Assembly (NCBI GenBank): GCA_050250695.1
Contig: JBFWOE010000035.1
Span: 1-22,937, forward strand
Source: Ga0077527 sp050250695
GTDB taxonomy: Bacteria > Pseudomonadota > Gammaproteobacteria > Burkholderiales > SG8-41
Direction of reading: 5' to 3'
DNA length: 22,937 nt
In this document: positions 1-7,072 of the stretch, piece by piece
Position numbering within the stretch: position 1 is the stretch's first letter
Layout of the letters: each line of letters opens with the position of its first letter
The notes under the pieces: generated by a model
What the model was told of the DNA's origin: nothing
What the model saw: the letters and a program-made list of their open reading frames with translations, nothing else
Databases searched by the model: none
Position numbers and translations under genes: made by a program

Positions 1-1
1 G

Positions 2-730
2 TTGTTCCCATCAATTTGGCAAGACAACGATGTCAATAATGAAGTGGGTAAAGAGCGCTTAAGAGACCTATTCGCGGGAAAGGCGATATTCGATTATCCA
101 AAATCTGTGGGATTGGTTATGAATTCATTGCTCTTGGGTGGAAATAAGCAATGCTTGATTCTTGACTCATTTGGAGGGTCTGGCACGACTGGCGATGCTG
201 TGCTTCAGTTAAACACGCGCGATGACGGCGATCGTCATTTCATTCTCATTGAAATGGAACCGAACATTGCGCGCGAAGTAACAGCTGAACGTGTGCGTCG
301 CGTCGCCGAGGGGTACACCAACGCTAAAGGCGAAAAAATAGAAGGTCTCGGCGGCGGGTTCCGCTACTGCGAACTCGGCGAACCATTGTTCGACGAGCAC
401 GGAAAAATCCGCGACAGCGTGACCTTCGGTCAACTGGCGCGGCATGTCTATTTCACAGAAACCGGTGAGCCGTTACCGCGCGAGCGGGTGCAGAATACGC
501 CGCTGCTCGGCGTCTGCCGCGGCGTCGGCATCTACCTGCTTTACAACGGCATCCTCGGCGACAAGTCCGCCAACGGCGGCAACGTGCTGACGCGTGCGCT
601 GCTGGCGAAGCTGCCGCCCTTCGATGGGCCGAAGGTGATCTACTGCGCGGGTTGCCTGCTCGGGCGCGACAAGCTGCGTGCCGAGCGCATCGTGGTGCGG
701 CAGACGCCGTATGAGATCAAGGTGAGTTGA
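2..730 (+). CDS. mod: Type III restriction-modification DNA methyltransferase (Mod), 3' part only
   Basis: The window opens inside this gene; the 242 visible residues are the C-terminal part and the true start lies upstream, so the TTG at base 2 is not a start call. Mod subunits of type III systems methylate adenine-N6 in a short asymmetric site and give the complex its sequence specificity. The SAM-binding motif (DSFGGSGTT, visible residues 55-63) sits far toward the C-terminus, as in beta-class adenine methyltransferases, where the DPPY catalytic motif comes earlier and is outside this window. The conserved tail ends TPYEIKVS. The partner res gene follows at 1440, with an ORF6N gene between them. 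Base composition changes sharply inside the gene: about 42% GC in the first 180 bases, about 65% in 541-600. Family assignment is firm; specificity cannot be judged without the missing half. Confidence 0.85.
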   Translation: MFPSIWQDNDVNNEVGKERLRDLFAGKAIFDYPKSVGLVMNSLLLGGNKQCLILDSFGGSGTTGDAVLQLNTRDDGDRHFILIEMEPNIAREVTAERVRRVAEGYTNAKGEKIEGLGGGFRYCELGEPLFDEHGKIRDSVTFGQLARHVYFTETGEPLPRERVQNTPLLGVCRGVGIYLLYNGILGDKSANGGNVLTRALLAKLPPFDGPKVIYCAGCLLGRDKLRAERIVVRQTPYEIKVS

Positions 731-765
731 TGGCTGTGGATGATGGTGTGTCCGGCATCAGGATG

Positions 766-792
766 TTTAAGATCGCAAAATGCGACCCTAAG
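766..792. repeat. Palindromic LRSQ repeat, copy A (intergenic)
   Basis: This lies in the gap between mod and the ORF6N gene. A stem TCGCA/TGCGA encloses AAA, with imperfect outer pairing. Read from base 767 it encodes LRSQNATLRI and then stops at 797. Nearly the same DNA occurs in frame inside the downstream gene at 1056-1084, and a diverged copy at 1098-1127. Reading upstream in the same frame gives nothing like the rest of an ORF6N protein, so this is a copy of the short element alone, not an obvious gene remnant. Confidence 0.75.
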
Positions 793-812
793 AATATAAG
801 TAATTGTTTTTA

Positions 813-840
813 TTGATATTTTCGTAAATTCAGCTTATGG
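813..840 (+). promoter_or_regulatory. Possible promoter for the ORF6N-res pair
   Basis: An AT-rich patch stands out in an otherwise GC-rich region. A TTGATA box (813-818) lies 16 bases from a weak TTATGG (835-840), about 35 bases before the ORF6N start. The -10 match is poor, so this is only a candidate. Confidence 0.3.
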
Positions 841-872
841 TCATTTAGAGCAATCATTTTCGGCGCCCCACC

Positions 873-1433
873 ATGAAACCCCTCCCGGAAATCGAAACGG
901 TGATTTTGACTGTGCGCAAGCAAAGGGTCATTCTCGCCGCTGACCTTGCGGCTATTTATGGTGTGGACACGCGCCGGCTGAATGAGCAGGTGAAACGCAA
1001 TGCCGGCAGGTTTCCCGGCGACTTTGTGTTCCGGTTGACGCGGGAAGAGTACGCCGCTTTAAGGTCGCAAAATGCGATCTTAGGCGACGGGCGTGCGGCT
1101 TTAAGATCACAAACCGTGATCTTGAAACAGGGGCAGCACGCCAAGTACCCGCCTTATGCCTTCACCGAACACGGTGCGTTGATGGCGGCGAACGTTTTGC
1201 ACAGCAAGCGGGCGGTGCAGATGAGCGTGTTCGTGATTCGCGCGTTCATGCGTTTGCGTGAGCAGGTGATGGCGAATACGACAATCCTCAAGCGTCTGGC
1301 GCAAATCGACAAGAGCTTGCTGGAACATGACACCGCGTTGATGGATATTTACCGCAAATTGCTGCCGCTGCTGCAGCCCGAGCCCGCGCCGCGCAAGCGG
1401 CGCATCGGCTTCATTGCCGGCGACGATGAGTAA
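873..1433 (+). CDS. ORF6N-domain DNA-binding protein between mod and res
   Basis: The 186-residue protein has an N-terminal ORF6N domain (KilA-N-like, a family of phage antirepressors and host proteins taken to bind DNA). The pattern VILAADLAAIYGVDTRRLNE, then a conserved RFPGDFVFRLT and the FTEHGALMAANVL box, is typical. The C-terminal part (residues about 110-170) looks helical and may be a coiled coil. The segment before FTEHG carries a duplicated AALRSQ-x-x-IL unit (from about residues 62 and 75), encoded by two palindromic DNA copies. The stop codon lies 6 bases before res, so the two are probably co-transcribed. Its role is unknown to me; control of the R-M operon, or a phage-derived accessory, both fit. 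The family call is firm, the function open. Confidence 0.85.
   Translation: MKPLPEIETVILTVRKQRVILAADLAAIYGVDTRRLNEQVKRNAGRFPGDFVFRLTREEYAALRSQNAILGDGRAALRSQTVILKQGQHAKYPPYAFTEHGALMAANVLHSKRAVQMSVFVIRAFMRLREQVMANTTILKRLAQIDKSLLEHDTALMDIYRKLLPLLQPEPAPRKRRIGFIAGDDE
1056..1084. repeat. Palindromic LRSQ repeat, copy B (in the ORF6N gene)
   Basis: Ten stem pairs, one of them G-U, run from T1060 to A1082 around the loop AAA (1070-1072). It encodes LRSQNAIL in frame. The core TCGCAAAATGCGA is identical to that of the intergenic copy A at 766-792. Confidence 0.8.
1098..1127. repeat. Palindromic LRSQ repeat, copy C (in the ORF6N gene)
   Basis: A perfect 8-bp inverted repeat, AAGATCAC (1103-1110) and GTGATCTT (1116-1123), encloses AAACC. 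It encodes LRSQTVIL. Compared with copy B the inner stem changes CGC/GCG to CAC/GTG, a paired change that keeps the palindrome. Confidence 0.75.
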
Positions 1434-1439
1434 ACGCGA

Positions 1440-4118
1440 ATGATTGCACTGAAGGATTATCAGGAGCGGGTGCTGGATTCGCTGCGCGGGTTTTTCCGGC
1501 AGTGCGCGCGTGATGGCCGCCCCGAGGCGGCATACCAAGCGGTGCAGTTGCAGTACACCAATTCACCGGTGCCTTATCTGCCGGTGAACGTGGCGGGCCT
1601 GCCGCGCGAGATGCCTTATGTGTGCCTGCGCGTGCCGACGGGCGGTGGCAAGACGCTGCTGGCCTGTTATGCGGCCGGCATCGCGATTCATGATTTCAAG
1701 CGCGCCGAGCGCGGCGTGGTGCTGTGGCTGGTGCCCAGCAACACCATTCTCACGCAAACTGCCGATGCCCTGCGCGACCCGCGCCATCCGTACCGCCGCG
1801 CGCTGGAGCTGGCCTGCGGCGCGGTGGAGGTGGTGACCATCGAGGAAGCGTTGCGCCTGTCACGGGCAACGGTGGACGGCCAGACGGTGGTGATCGTGTC
1901 GACGATCCAGGCCTTTCGCACGTCCGACCCGACTGGGCGCAAGGTTTATGACCAGAACGGCGCGTTTGCCGAGCATCTGCTGAACCTGCCGACGGACCGG
2001 GTCGGCGATTTGTTGCCCGGCGCGGACGGTAAGCCCAAGCCGTCGCTGGTGAACATGCTGCGGCTGCGGCGGCCGGCGGTGATCGTGGACGAGGCGCACA
2101 ACGCGCGCACCGAGCTGTCGTTTTCGACGCTGGGCGAGGTGCTGCCTTCGTGCATCATCGAATTCACGGCGACGCCCGCGATGGAAGGCACACCGTCGAA
2201 CGTACTGCACCGGGTGTCGGCGGCGGAACTGAAGGCGGCGGACATGGTGAAGCTGCCGCTGCGGGTGGTGACGCGCCATGCGAGCCAGAAGGACCAGTTG
2301 CTGGCGGATGCAATTGCATTGCGCGCCGAACTCGAAAAGCTGGCGGTGGCCGAAGCCCAGCAGACCTGCGGTTATTTACGCCCCATCATGCTGATCCAGG
2401 CCGAGCGCGTGGATGCCTGCGAGCCGCTGCGCGAGCGGTTGGTGAAGGATTTCAATCTGGCGAAAGACGAGGTGCTGATTTCCGTCGGCGCGCTGGATGA
2501 ATTAAAGGATGTCAAGGACATCGAGTCACCGCGCTGTCCGGTGCGCTTCATCATCACCGTGCAGAAACTGCGCGAAGGCTGGGATTGCCCGTTTGCGTAT
2601 GTGCTGTGCAGTCTGCGCGAAACGCGTTCGGCGACGGCAATCGAGCAGATTGTCGGGCGCATTCTGCGGCTGCCGGGGGCGCAGACCCGGCTGCACCCCG
2701 ACCTGAACTGCGCCTACGCATTTTCGGTATCGGACTCCCTGCCCGAAGTGCTGAACGAGTTGCGCGATGCGCTGGTGAGCAACGGCTTCACCCCGGCGGA
2801 AGCCGGACGCATCATCCTGCCGGTGCCGGCCACCCTGCCGCTGGGTTTGCAGGCCCATACGACCAAGGTCGCGCCGGCGGAAATAGACGCGGCGGCTGCA
2901 GCCGGACAGGTGGCGGCGCTGGGCGGCAAGGTCAAGATCGATGCCGCAAAGGGCGAGATCACGGTGGTGGTGCCGCTGGATGACAGAGAAGCCGAAAAAC
3001 TGGCGGGCTGCGTGACGACCCCGGAGGCCCGGGCCAAAATCCTTGAAATGGTTGAACAGGTGCGCGAGGCTGACCAAGCCTTCGGTGGCACCGGGAAAAC
3101 CCGCAGGCCATCGCCTTATGAATTGCAGCAGGCATTTTTTGTGCCGGTGCTGTCGGTAAGGGAAGGGGGGGATGCCCTCGAGTTTGAAAGCACCTTCCTG
3201 CTTGAACAGCCATGGAGGCTGAGCGAAAAGGATGGTTCGCTTTCCCTCGACTACAACCCGCTGAAACGTCCGCAGGGGCGGGCGGGTGAACTAGACGTTG
3301 GCACGAAGGGCGAGGTGCAGACCCGGATCATGCAGGAGACCCCGCAGTATTTTGTCTCGGCTGTGCATCAGCAGTCGCTGCAACTGGAAGGTGGCGGAAA
3401 CTGGACCGAGGAAAATCTGATCGCCTGGCTGGATCGGCATATCGATCACACGGACATTCCGGTCGGGGAGTCCGCCGAGTTTTTGCGCAAGGTAGTGCGC
3501 GGCCTGATGGCGAAATTTGGGATTACCGACATGCAGGTGCTGGCAACGGATCGTTTCCGGTTGCGGGATGAGGTTGAAATCTGCATACAGAAACACCGTG
3601 ACAGCGAACGACAGGCCGCTTTCAAGCAGTTCTTGTTGCCGGGATCGGCACTGGTGGTCGATGAGGCCAGAGGACTTGACTTTGTCAAAGCGGTTTATGA
3701 GCCGAGCTGGCTTTACGAGGGTGCCTATCAGTTCGAGAAACATTATTTCGGACCCAAGCCTGGCGAGTTACGGGAAAAGACCCAGGACGGGGAATTGACC
3801 GAGGAGTTCCGCTGCGCGCAGTTTCTCGACCAGCATCCCAGGGTGAAATACTGGATGCGCAATCTGGTTCGGAAAACCTTTTCGTTCCGACTACAGACCT
3901 CAACGGACTGGTTTTATCCGGACTTTGTGTGTTGTCTTGATGATGGCCGCATCCTGGTGGTCGAGTACAAGGGCAAGCACAGCTATTCGGCGGATGATTC
4001 GGCTGAGAAGCGCGCGATTGGTGCCGTGTGGGCTTCGCGTAGCGGCGGGCGCTGCTTGTTCGTGATGCCTACGGACAAGGATTTTTCCGTGATCACCCGT
4101 GCCATTGACGGCAAGTAA
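1440..4118 (+). CDS. res: Type III restriction enzyme, Res subunit (helicase/endonuclease)
   Basis: At 892 residues this is a full-length Res subunit, the ATP-driven translocating and cleaving partner of Mod. An SF2 helicase core fills the N-terminal half: Walker A VPTGGGKT (65-72), Walker B DEAH (217-220), FTATP (242-246), and motif VI EQIVGRILRLPG (about 402-413). The C-terminal nuclease of PD-(D/E)xK type is visible as PD (827-828) followed by E842-Y-K844. All key motifs are intact and the frame is open throughout, so the enzyme looks functional. It follows the ORF6N gene by 6 bases. With mod upstream the three form one R-M locus. The ATG start is supported by the immediate MIALKDYQ opening typical of the family. 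Confidence 0.92.
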   Translation: MIALKDYQERVLDSLRGFFRQCARDGRPEAAYQAVQLQYTNSPVPYLPVNVAGLPREMPYVCLRVPTGGGKTLLACYAAGIAIHDFKRAERGVVLWLVPSNTILTQTADALRDPRHPYRRALELACGAVEVVTIEEALRLSRATVDGQTVVIVSTIQAFRTSDPTGRKVYDQNGAFAEHLLNLPTDRVGDLLPGADGKPKPSLVNMLRLRRPAVIVDEAHNARTELSFSTLGEVLPSCIIEFTATPAMEGTPSNVLHRVSAAELKAADMVKLPLRVVTRHASQKDQLLADAIALRAELEKLAVAEAQQTCGYLRPIMLIQAERVDACEPLRERLVKDFNLAKDEVLISVGALDELKDVKDIESPRCPVRFIITVQKLREGWDCPFAYVLCSLRETRSATAIEQIVGRILRLPGAQTRLHPDLNCAYAFSVSDSLPEVLNELRDALVSNGFTPAEAGRIILPVPATLPLGLQAHTTKVAPAEIDAAAAAGQVAALGGKVKIDAAKGEITVVVPLDDREAEKLAGCVTTPEARAKILEMVEQVREADQAFGGTGKTRRPSPYELQQAFFVPVLSVREGGDALEFESTFLLEQPWRLSEKDGSLSLDYNPLKRPQGRAGELDVGTKGEVQTRIMQETPQYFVSAVHQQSLQLEGGGNWTEENLIAWLDRHIDHTDIPVGESAEFLRKVVRGLMAKFGITDMQVLATDRFRLRDEVEICIQKHRDSERQAAFKQFLLPGSALVVDEARGLDFVKAVYEPSWLYEGAYQFEKHYFGPKPGELREKTQDGELTEEFRCAQFLDQHPRVKYWMRNLVRKTFSFRLQTSTDWFYPDFVCCLDDGRILVVEYKGKHSYSADDSAEKRAIGAVWASRSGGRCLFVMPTDKDFSVITRAIDGK

Positions 4119-4348
4119 GGCGGCTCTTCAGCGGCGCGCATGGCGCTGCATGTGAATGATTTCCGCGGTATCGCAGTCGTGGTCGTGCTTTTCAGCCGCG
4201 CCACAATAAAATCAAAAAAAACAATATGTTACGTTTCGTCTGGGGCGGGCGTCGAGCGGCCCGCTCTTGATTCCAGTCATATTTTTTATCCGTAGCGATG
4301 AACAATTTCATTGCTCATGAGTCATAGCCAAGCCTATAATTTTTATAG
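4119..4348. other. Intergenic region between res and the DUF4258 gene
   Basis: No gene is seen in these 230 bases. A GC-rich palindrome GAGCGG-C-CCGCTC (4254-4266) could be a weak res terminator, but only TTGATT follows it. The right end is AT-rich and holds the promoter of the downstream pair. The drop in GC compared with the neighbours fits a junction between two imported modules. Confidence 0.5.
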
Positions 4349-4349
4349 G
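4311..4349 (+). promoter_or_regulatory. Promoter with palindromic operator over the -10 box
   Basis: A perfect TATAAT (4335-4340) lies 18 bases after TTGCTC (4311-4316). The -10 box sits inside a perfect inverted repeat, CCTATAA (4333-4339), TTT, TTATAGG (4343-4349), whose last base is the first base of the GTG start codon. CTCATGAG (4314-4321) overlaps the -35 region as a second palindrome. Autoregulation by the HTH protein encoded downstream would be expected for a toxin-antitoxin pair; that part is inference. Confidence 0.6.
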
Positions 4350-4675
4350 TGAGCCCAAAGATACGACTGCTGGAGCTGACGGGAACACGTGCCTTGCAGA
4401 TCATCCGCGAGGCGGCGAAGGATTCGTCTCGGGTCTATCTGACCACTCATGCACAACAACGCATGAGCACAAGAAAAATCACGCTGGTTCAGTTGCTGCG
4501 CGTGTTGCGCTCAGGCCGGATCAGCGAAGGGCCGGCGCGGGAAATGATCAAAGGAGGGTGGAAATGCACGGTAGAACATCACACGGCGGGGGATTCAGTC
4601 GGTGTGGCGGTAGCCATTGAGTCGATTCAATCGACCGGGGTTACGGTCATTACGGTGTATCACATAACCGATTAG
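4349..4675 (+). CDS. DUF4258 protein, probable toxin of a toxin-antitoxin pair
   Basis: A 108-residue protein. The central THAQQRM followed by a helix (ITLVQLLRVLRSG), then beta strands ending ITVYHITD, is the DUF4258 pattern, a small fold that I recall being paired with HTH antitoxins and likened to RelE/MqsR-type RNases. The GTG start lies about 8 bases after a consensus -10 box, leaving almost no leader and no ribosome binding site, so either the mRNA is leaderless or the true start or promoter differs. The next in-frame ATG is residue 39, which would cut the domain. The HTH gene starts 9 bases after its stop. RNase activity is inferred from the family and was not seen directly. Confidence 0.72.
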   Translation: MSPKIRLLELTGTRALQIIREAAKDSSRVYLTTHAQQRMSTRKITLVQLLRVLRSGRISEGPAREMIKGGWKCTVEHHTAGDSVGVAVAIESIQSTGVTVITVYHITD

Positions 4676-4684
4676 GGTCTTGCT

Positions 4685-5131
4685 ATGTTGAAGTACACGG
4701 GATGCGGATTGCGGAACGTCTGGCTGCAGAACGGTTACAAGAAGAAAAAAACGCCGTATGGCGAAGCGGTGGCCATTCAGGATGTGGAAGGTTTGCACCA
4801 GGCACTTGCGAAAACGATAGCCCTGAAACCCAGCCTGACAGGCTCAGAGTTTCGCTTTATTCGCAAGGAACTGGATTTGTCCCAGGCGGCGCTTGCCCGG
4901 ATGCTGGGTTGCGAGGCACAAACCATCGCGCTTTGGGAAAAAAACAAGGTGCGGGTACCGAAGCTGGCCGACCGCATGCTCCGTTTGATCTATCGGGAGC
5001 ATGCGGAGGGTAATGTCAAAATCCGGGAAATCATCGATCGCGAAAACGATATGGATCGCAAGAATCGCGATGCTGCAAAAATGATTTTTGTCGACACCGA
5101 CCGAGGCTGGGTCCCCAAAGCTGCAGCTTGA
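4685..5131 (+). CDS. HTH (XRE-type) regulator, probable antitoxin
   Basis: A 148-residue protein with a short N-terminal block (CGLRNVWLQNGY, residues 7-18) seen in a family of HTH regulators next to DUF4258 genes. A Cro/C1-type helix-turn-helix spans about residues 52-85 (FIRKELDLSQAALARMLGC, then a recognition helix ending ALWEKNK). The CxxC zinc pairs of MqsA are absent, so it is not MqsA itself. It likely neutralises the upstream DUF4258 protein and represses their shared promoter at the palindrome over the -10 box. The stop codon ends exactly one base before the convergent cytochrome gene's stop, with no terminator between. Confidence 0.75.
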   Translation: MLKYTGCGLRNVWLQNGYKKKKTPYGEAVAIQDVEGLHQALAKTIALKPSLTGSEFRFIRKELDLSQAALARMLGCEAQTIALWEKNKVRVPKLADRMLRLIYREHAEGNVKIREIIDRENDMDRKNRDAAKMIFVDTDRGWVPKAAA

Positions 5132-5809
5132 CTATTTACGCGCATAGCGCTGCAGCAGGCGGACGATTTCGGCGGTTTCAAGTTCCGGGTTGGTGCGCAG
5201 CGCGCTGATGCCGACGACGGTGTTCGCCCACGCCATGTGTTCCTGCATCCTGCGCACCACCTGCGGCCACTCGCCGGCGGTGTGGCGCTGCGGATCCGGC
5301 AGCGCGTGGCATTGCGAGCAGGCAATGCTGTAGATCTGGCCTGCGGTGGTGCGCAGCGCCGGGTGTCCGGGGTCGATTTCCTTCTGCGCGTGTTTTTCGA
5401 GATAGGCCGCGAGCGCGGCCAACTCGGCTTCGGAGGGCGCCCGGACATCCGCCATCATGTCCTTCATCAGTGCGCCCATGTTGCCCTTTCCCTGCATGCG
5501 CCACACCATGCGCTCGATGATCGGTTGCCAGCGCGCGGCGGTGTGCATCTGCGGGTTCGGCAGGTAATGGCACTGGACGCAGTAACGCGCGGCCAGTTGC
5601 GCCCCTGCGCTCTGCGGTTCCGGCAACTGCGCGGGTTCGATCGACGGCGGCAGGATGCGTTCGAGCATGCGGCCGTGCGGGCTTTGCGCCCACAGATAAC
5701 GCGCCTGAGCGACCGCGGGCGGATCGGCGGCAATCGCAATGCCGTGCTGCAGCCACACAGCCGACAGCAGCGGCAGGAGCAAACGGGATAAGCACATGGC
5801 AATCATCAT
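5132..5809 (-). CDS. Diheme cytochrome c, periplasmic
   Basis: A 225-residue protein with a Sec signal peptide (hydrophobic stretch about residues 8-27, cleavage likely after AIAA) and two haem c sites, CVQCH (77-81) and CSQCH (164-168). The two halves resemble each other: each haem motif is followed by a LPxPQxHTAxxWxxxxxRM pattern, so the gene arose by internal duplication. Met residues after each site could be axial ligands. Its redox partner is unknown; nothing nearby encodes an oxidase or dehydrogenase. MMIAM gives three possible ATG starts within 13 bases. The MidA-like gene lies 20 bases upstream on the same strand. Confidence 0.8.
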   Translation of the reverse strand: MMIAMCLSRLLLPLLSAVWLQHGIAIAADPPAVAQARYLWAQSPHGRMLERILPPSIEPAQLPEPQSAGAQLAARYCVQCHYLPNPQMHTAARWQPIIERMVWRMQGKGNMGALMKDMMADVRAPSEAELAALAAYLEKHAQKEIDPGHPALRTTAGQIYSIACSQCHALPDPQRHTAGEWPQVVRRMQEHMAWANTVVGISALRTNPELETAEIVRLLQRYARK

Positions 5810-5829
5810 AACAATGGTGCGCCAACGGT

Positions 5830-6996
5830 TTAAAGCGTCCTTGATTTGTCACCGCTGCGGAAACCCAGGAGCGGTGGTTCGACGCCCCGCCCCAGCGCAA
5901 TGACCTTGAACAGCTCACCCATTTCCGCCGGCGACAGCAGTTTTTGCGCCTGCGCGGCCAGCGGCGCGTAACGCGCGGCATCGGATGCCGGCACTTCGGC
6001 AAGCAGGCCGGTGATGCCGCAGTTGATCAGGAACTGCGCCTGGCTGGAGTAACCCAGAAGCTCAAGGCCGGCGTCGACACCGGAGCGGGCTATGGCGCTG
6101 AAGTCGACATGTGCGGTGATGTCCTGCAGGCCGACCCACAGGAAAGGGTCGGCATGGGCATGATGGCGGTAGTGGCACATCAGCGTGCCGCGGTTGCGCT
6201 GAGGATGGAAATACTCGTGCGCCGGGAAGCCGTAGTCGATGAGCAGCAGGACGCCGCGTGTCAGCCGCTGCGCGAGATCGCCGATCAGCGCCGTGGCGGC
6301 GGGATTGAGTTCGGTTTCATAGTCGTCGGCAAGGTCGAGTCCTGCCGCGGCGGCCGCAAGCCGGCCGGTGGCCGGCTGTGTGGCCCATTCCAGGTCATTG
6401 CCGGAGATGCGGATACCGAGTTCGTAAACGGTGCCGTTTATTTTGCGGATGCGATGCGCAGGAATTGCATCCAGCACTTCGTTGCCCAGCACCACTCCAG
6501 AAAAGGATGGCGGCAGGGTCTCCAGCCAGATCACGCGCTCTGCGATTTGCGGCGCTGCCTTCATCAACCGCTGCTGCTGGCGTTGGCGCAGGTCTGCGCC
6601 GAGTTCGAGGATCGCATAACGCCTAGGCAGGCAATCCAGTGCGGCGAGTTCGGCAAGCACGGTTTCCGCGAGGGCGCCGCTGCCGGCGCCGAGTTCAAGG
6701 ATGTCCCCCAGTCCCTGCCGGACCAGTTCGGCCAGCTGGCGAGCCAGCGAACGGCCGAACAGCGGGGAGAGTTCGGGCGCGGTGACGAAATCGCCGGCCG
6801 GGCCGAGTTTGCGGCTGCCTGCGCTGTAATAGCCGAGCCCCGGAGCGTAGAGCGCGAGTTCCATGAAGCGGGCGAAACTGATCCAGCCGCCCGCGGCCGC
6901 GATTTCAGCGCGGATCAGCGCATGCAGACGGGTGCTCACGGCGAGCGCGTCGGCCGGCGGCTGGGGCAATCCGGGATTCTGTTTTGCGAGGGTCAC
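5830..6996 (-). CDS. MidA/NDUFAF7-family SAM-dependent methyltransferase
   Basis: A 388-residue protein of the COG1565 (DUF185) family. Family hallmarks are GGWISFARFMELALYAPGLG (residues 36-55), GDFVTAPELSPLFG (68-81), the SAM-binding ELGAGSG (101-107) and NEVLDAIPAHR. The mitochondrial relative NDUFAF7 methylates an arginine of complex I subunit NDUFS2; the bacterial substrate is not settled. The apparent start is GTG at 6996 with no clear ribosome binding site; a second in-frame GTG lies at residue 20. It diverges from the pteridine reductase gene, with 76 bases between the start codons. Confidence 0.85.
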   Translation of the reverse strand: MTLAKQNPGLPQPPADALAVSTRLHALIRAEIAAAGGWISFARFMELALYAPGLGYYSAGSRKLGPAGDFVTAPELSPLFGRSLARQLAELVRQGLGDILELGAGSGALAETVLAELAALDCLPRRYAILELGADLRQRQQQRLMKAAPQIAERVIWLETLPPSFSGVVLGNEVLDAIPAHRIRKINGTVYELGIRISGNDLEWATQPATGRLAAAAAGLDLADDYETELNPAATALIGDLAQRLTRGVLLLIDYGFPAHEYFHPQRNRGTLMCHYRHHAHADPFLWVGLQDITAHVDFSAIARSGVDAGLELLGYSSQAQFLINCGITGLLAEVPASDAARYAPLAAQAQKLLSPAEMGELFKVIALGRGVEPPLLGFRSGDKSRTL

Positions 6997-7072
6997 CGCG
7001 GGATATTACGATAAAATAAACAATGAATTACGCGATGAATTGCCGGGTGTCGCCGGTGCCGGACCGAAGACC

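Noticed and set aside
766..800. The intergenic LRSQ copy as a remnant of a second ORF6N gene
   Set aside because: Reading upstream in the same frame gives no ORF6N-like residues and the frame stops at 797, so only the short element is shared.
886..912. A fourth palindromic copy near the ORF6N start (AAATC ... GATTT)
   Set aside because: Only five pairs and no LRSQ-coding similarity; not distinguishable from chance.
4254..4266. GAGCGG-C-CCGCTC as the res terminator
   Set aside because: The stem is short and no T tract follows, so it is noted only as a palindrome.
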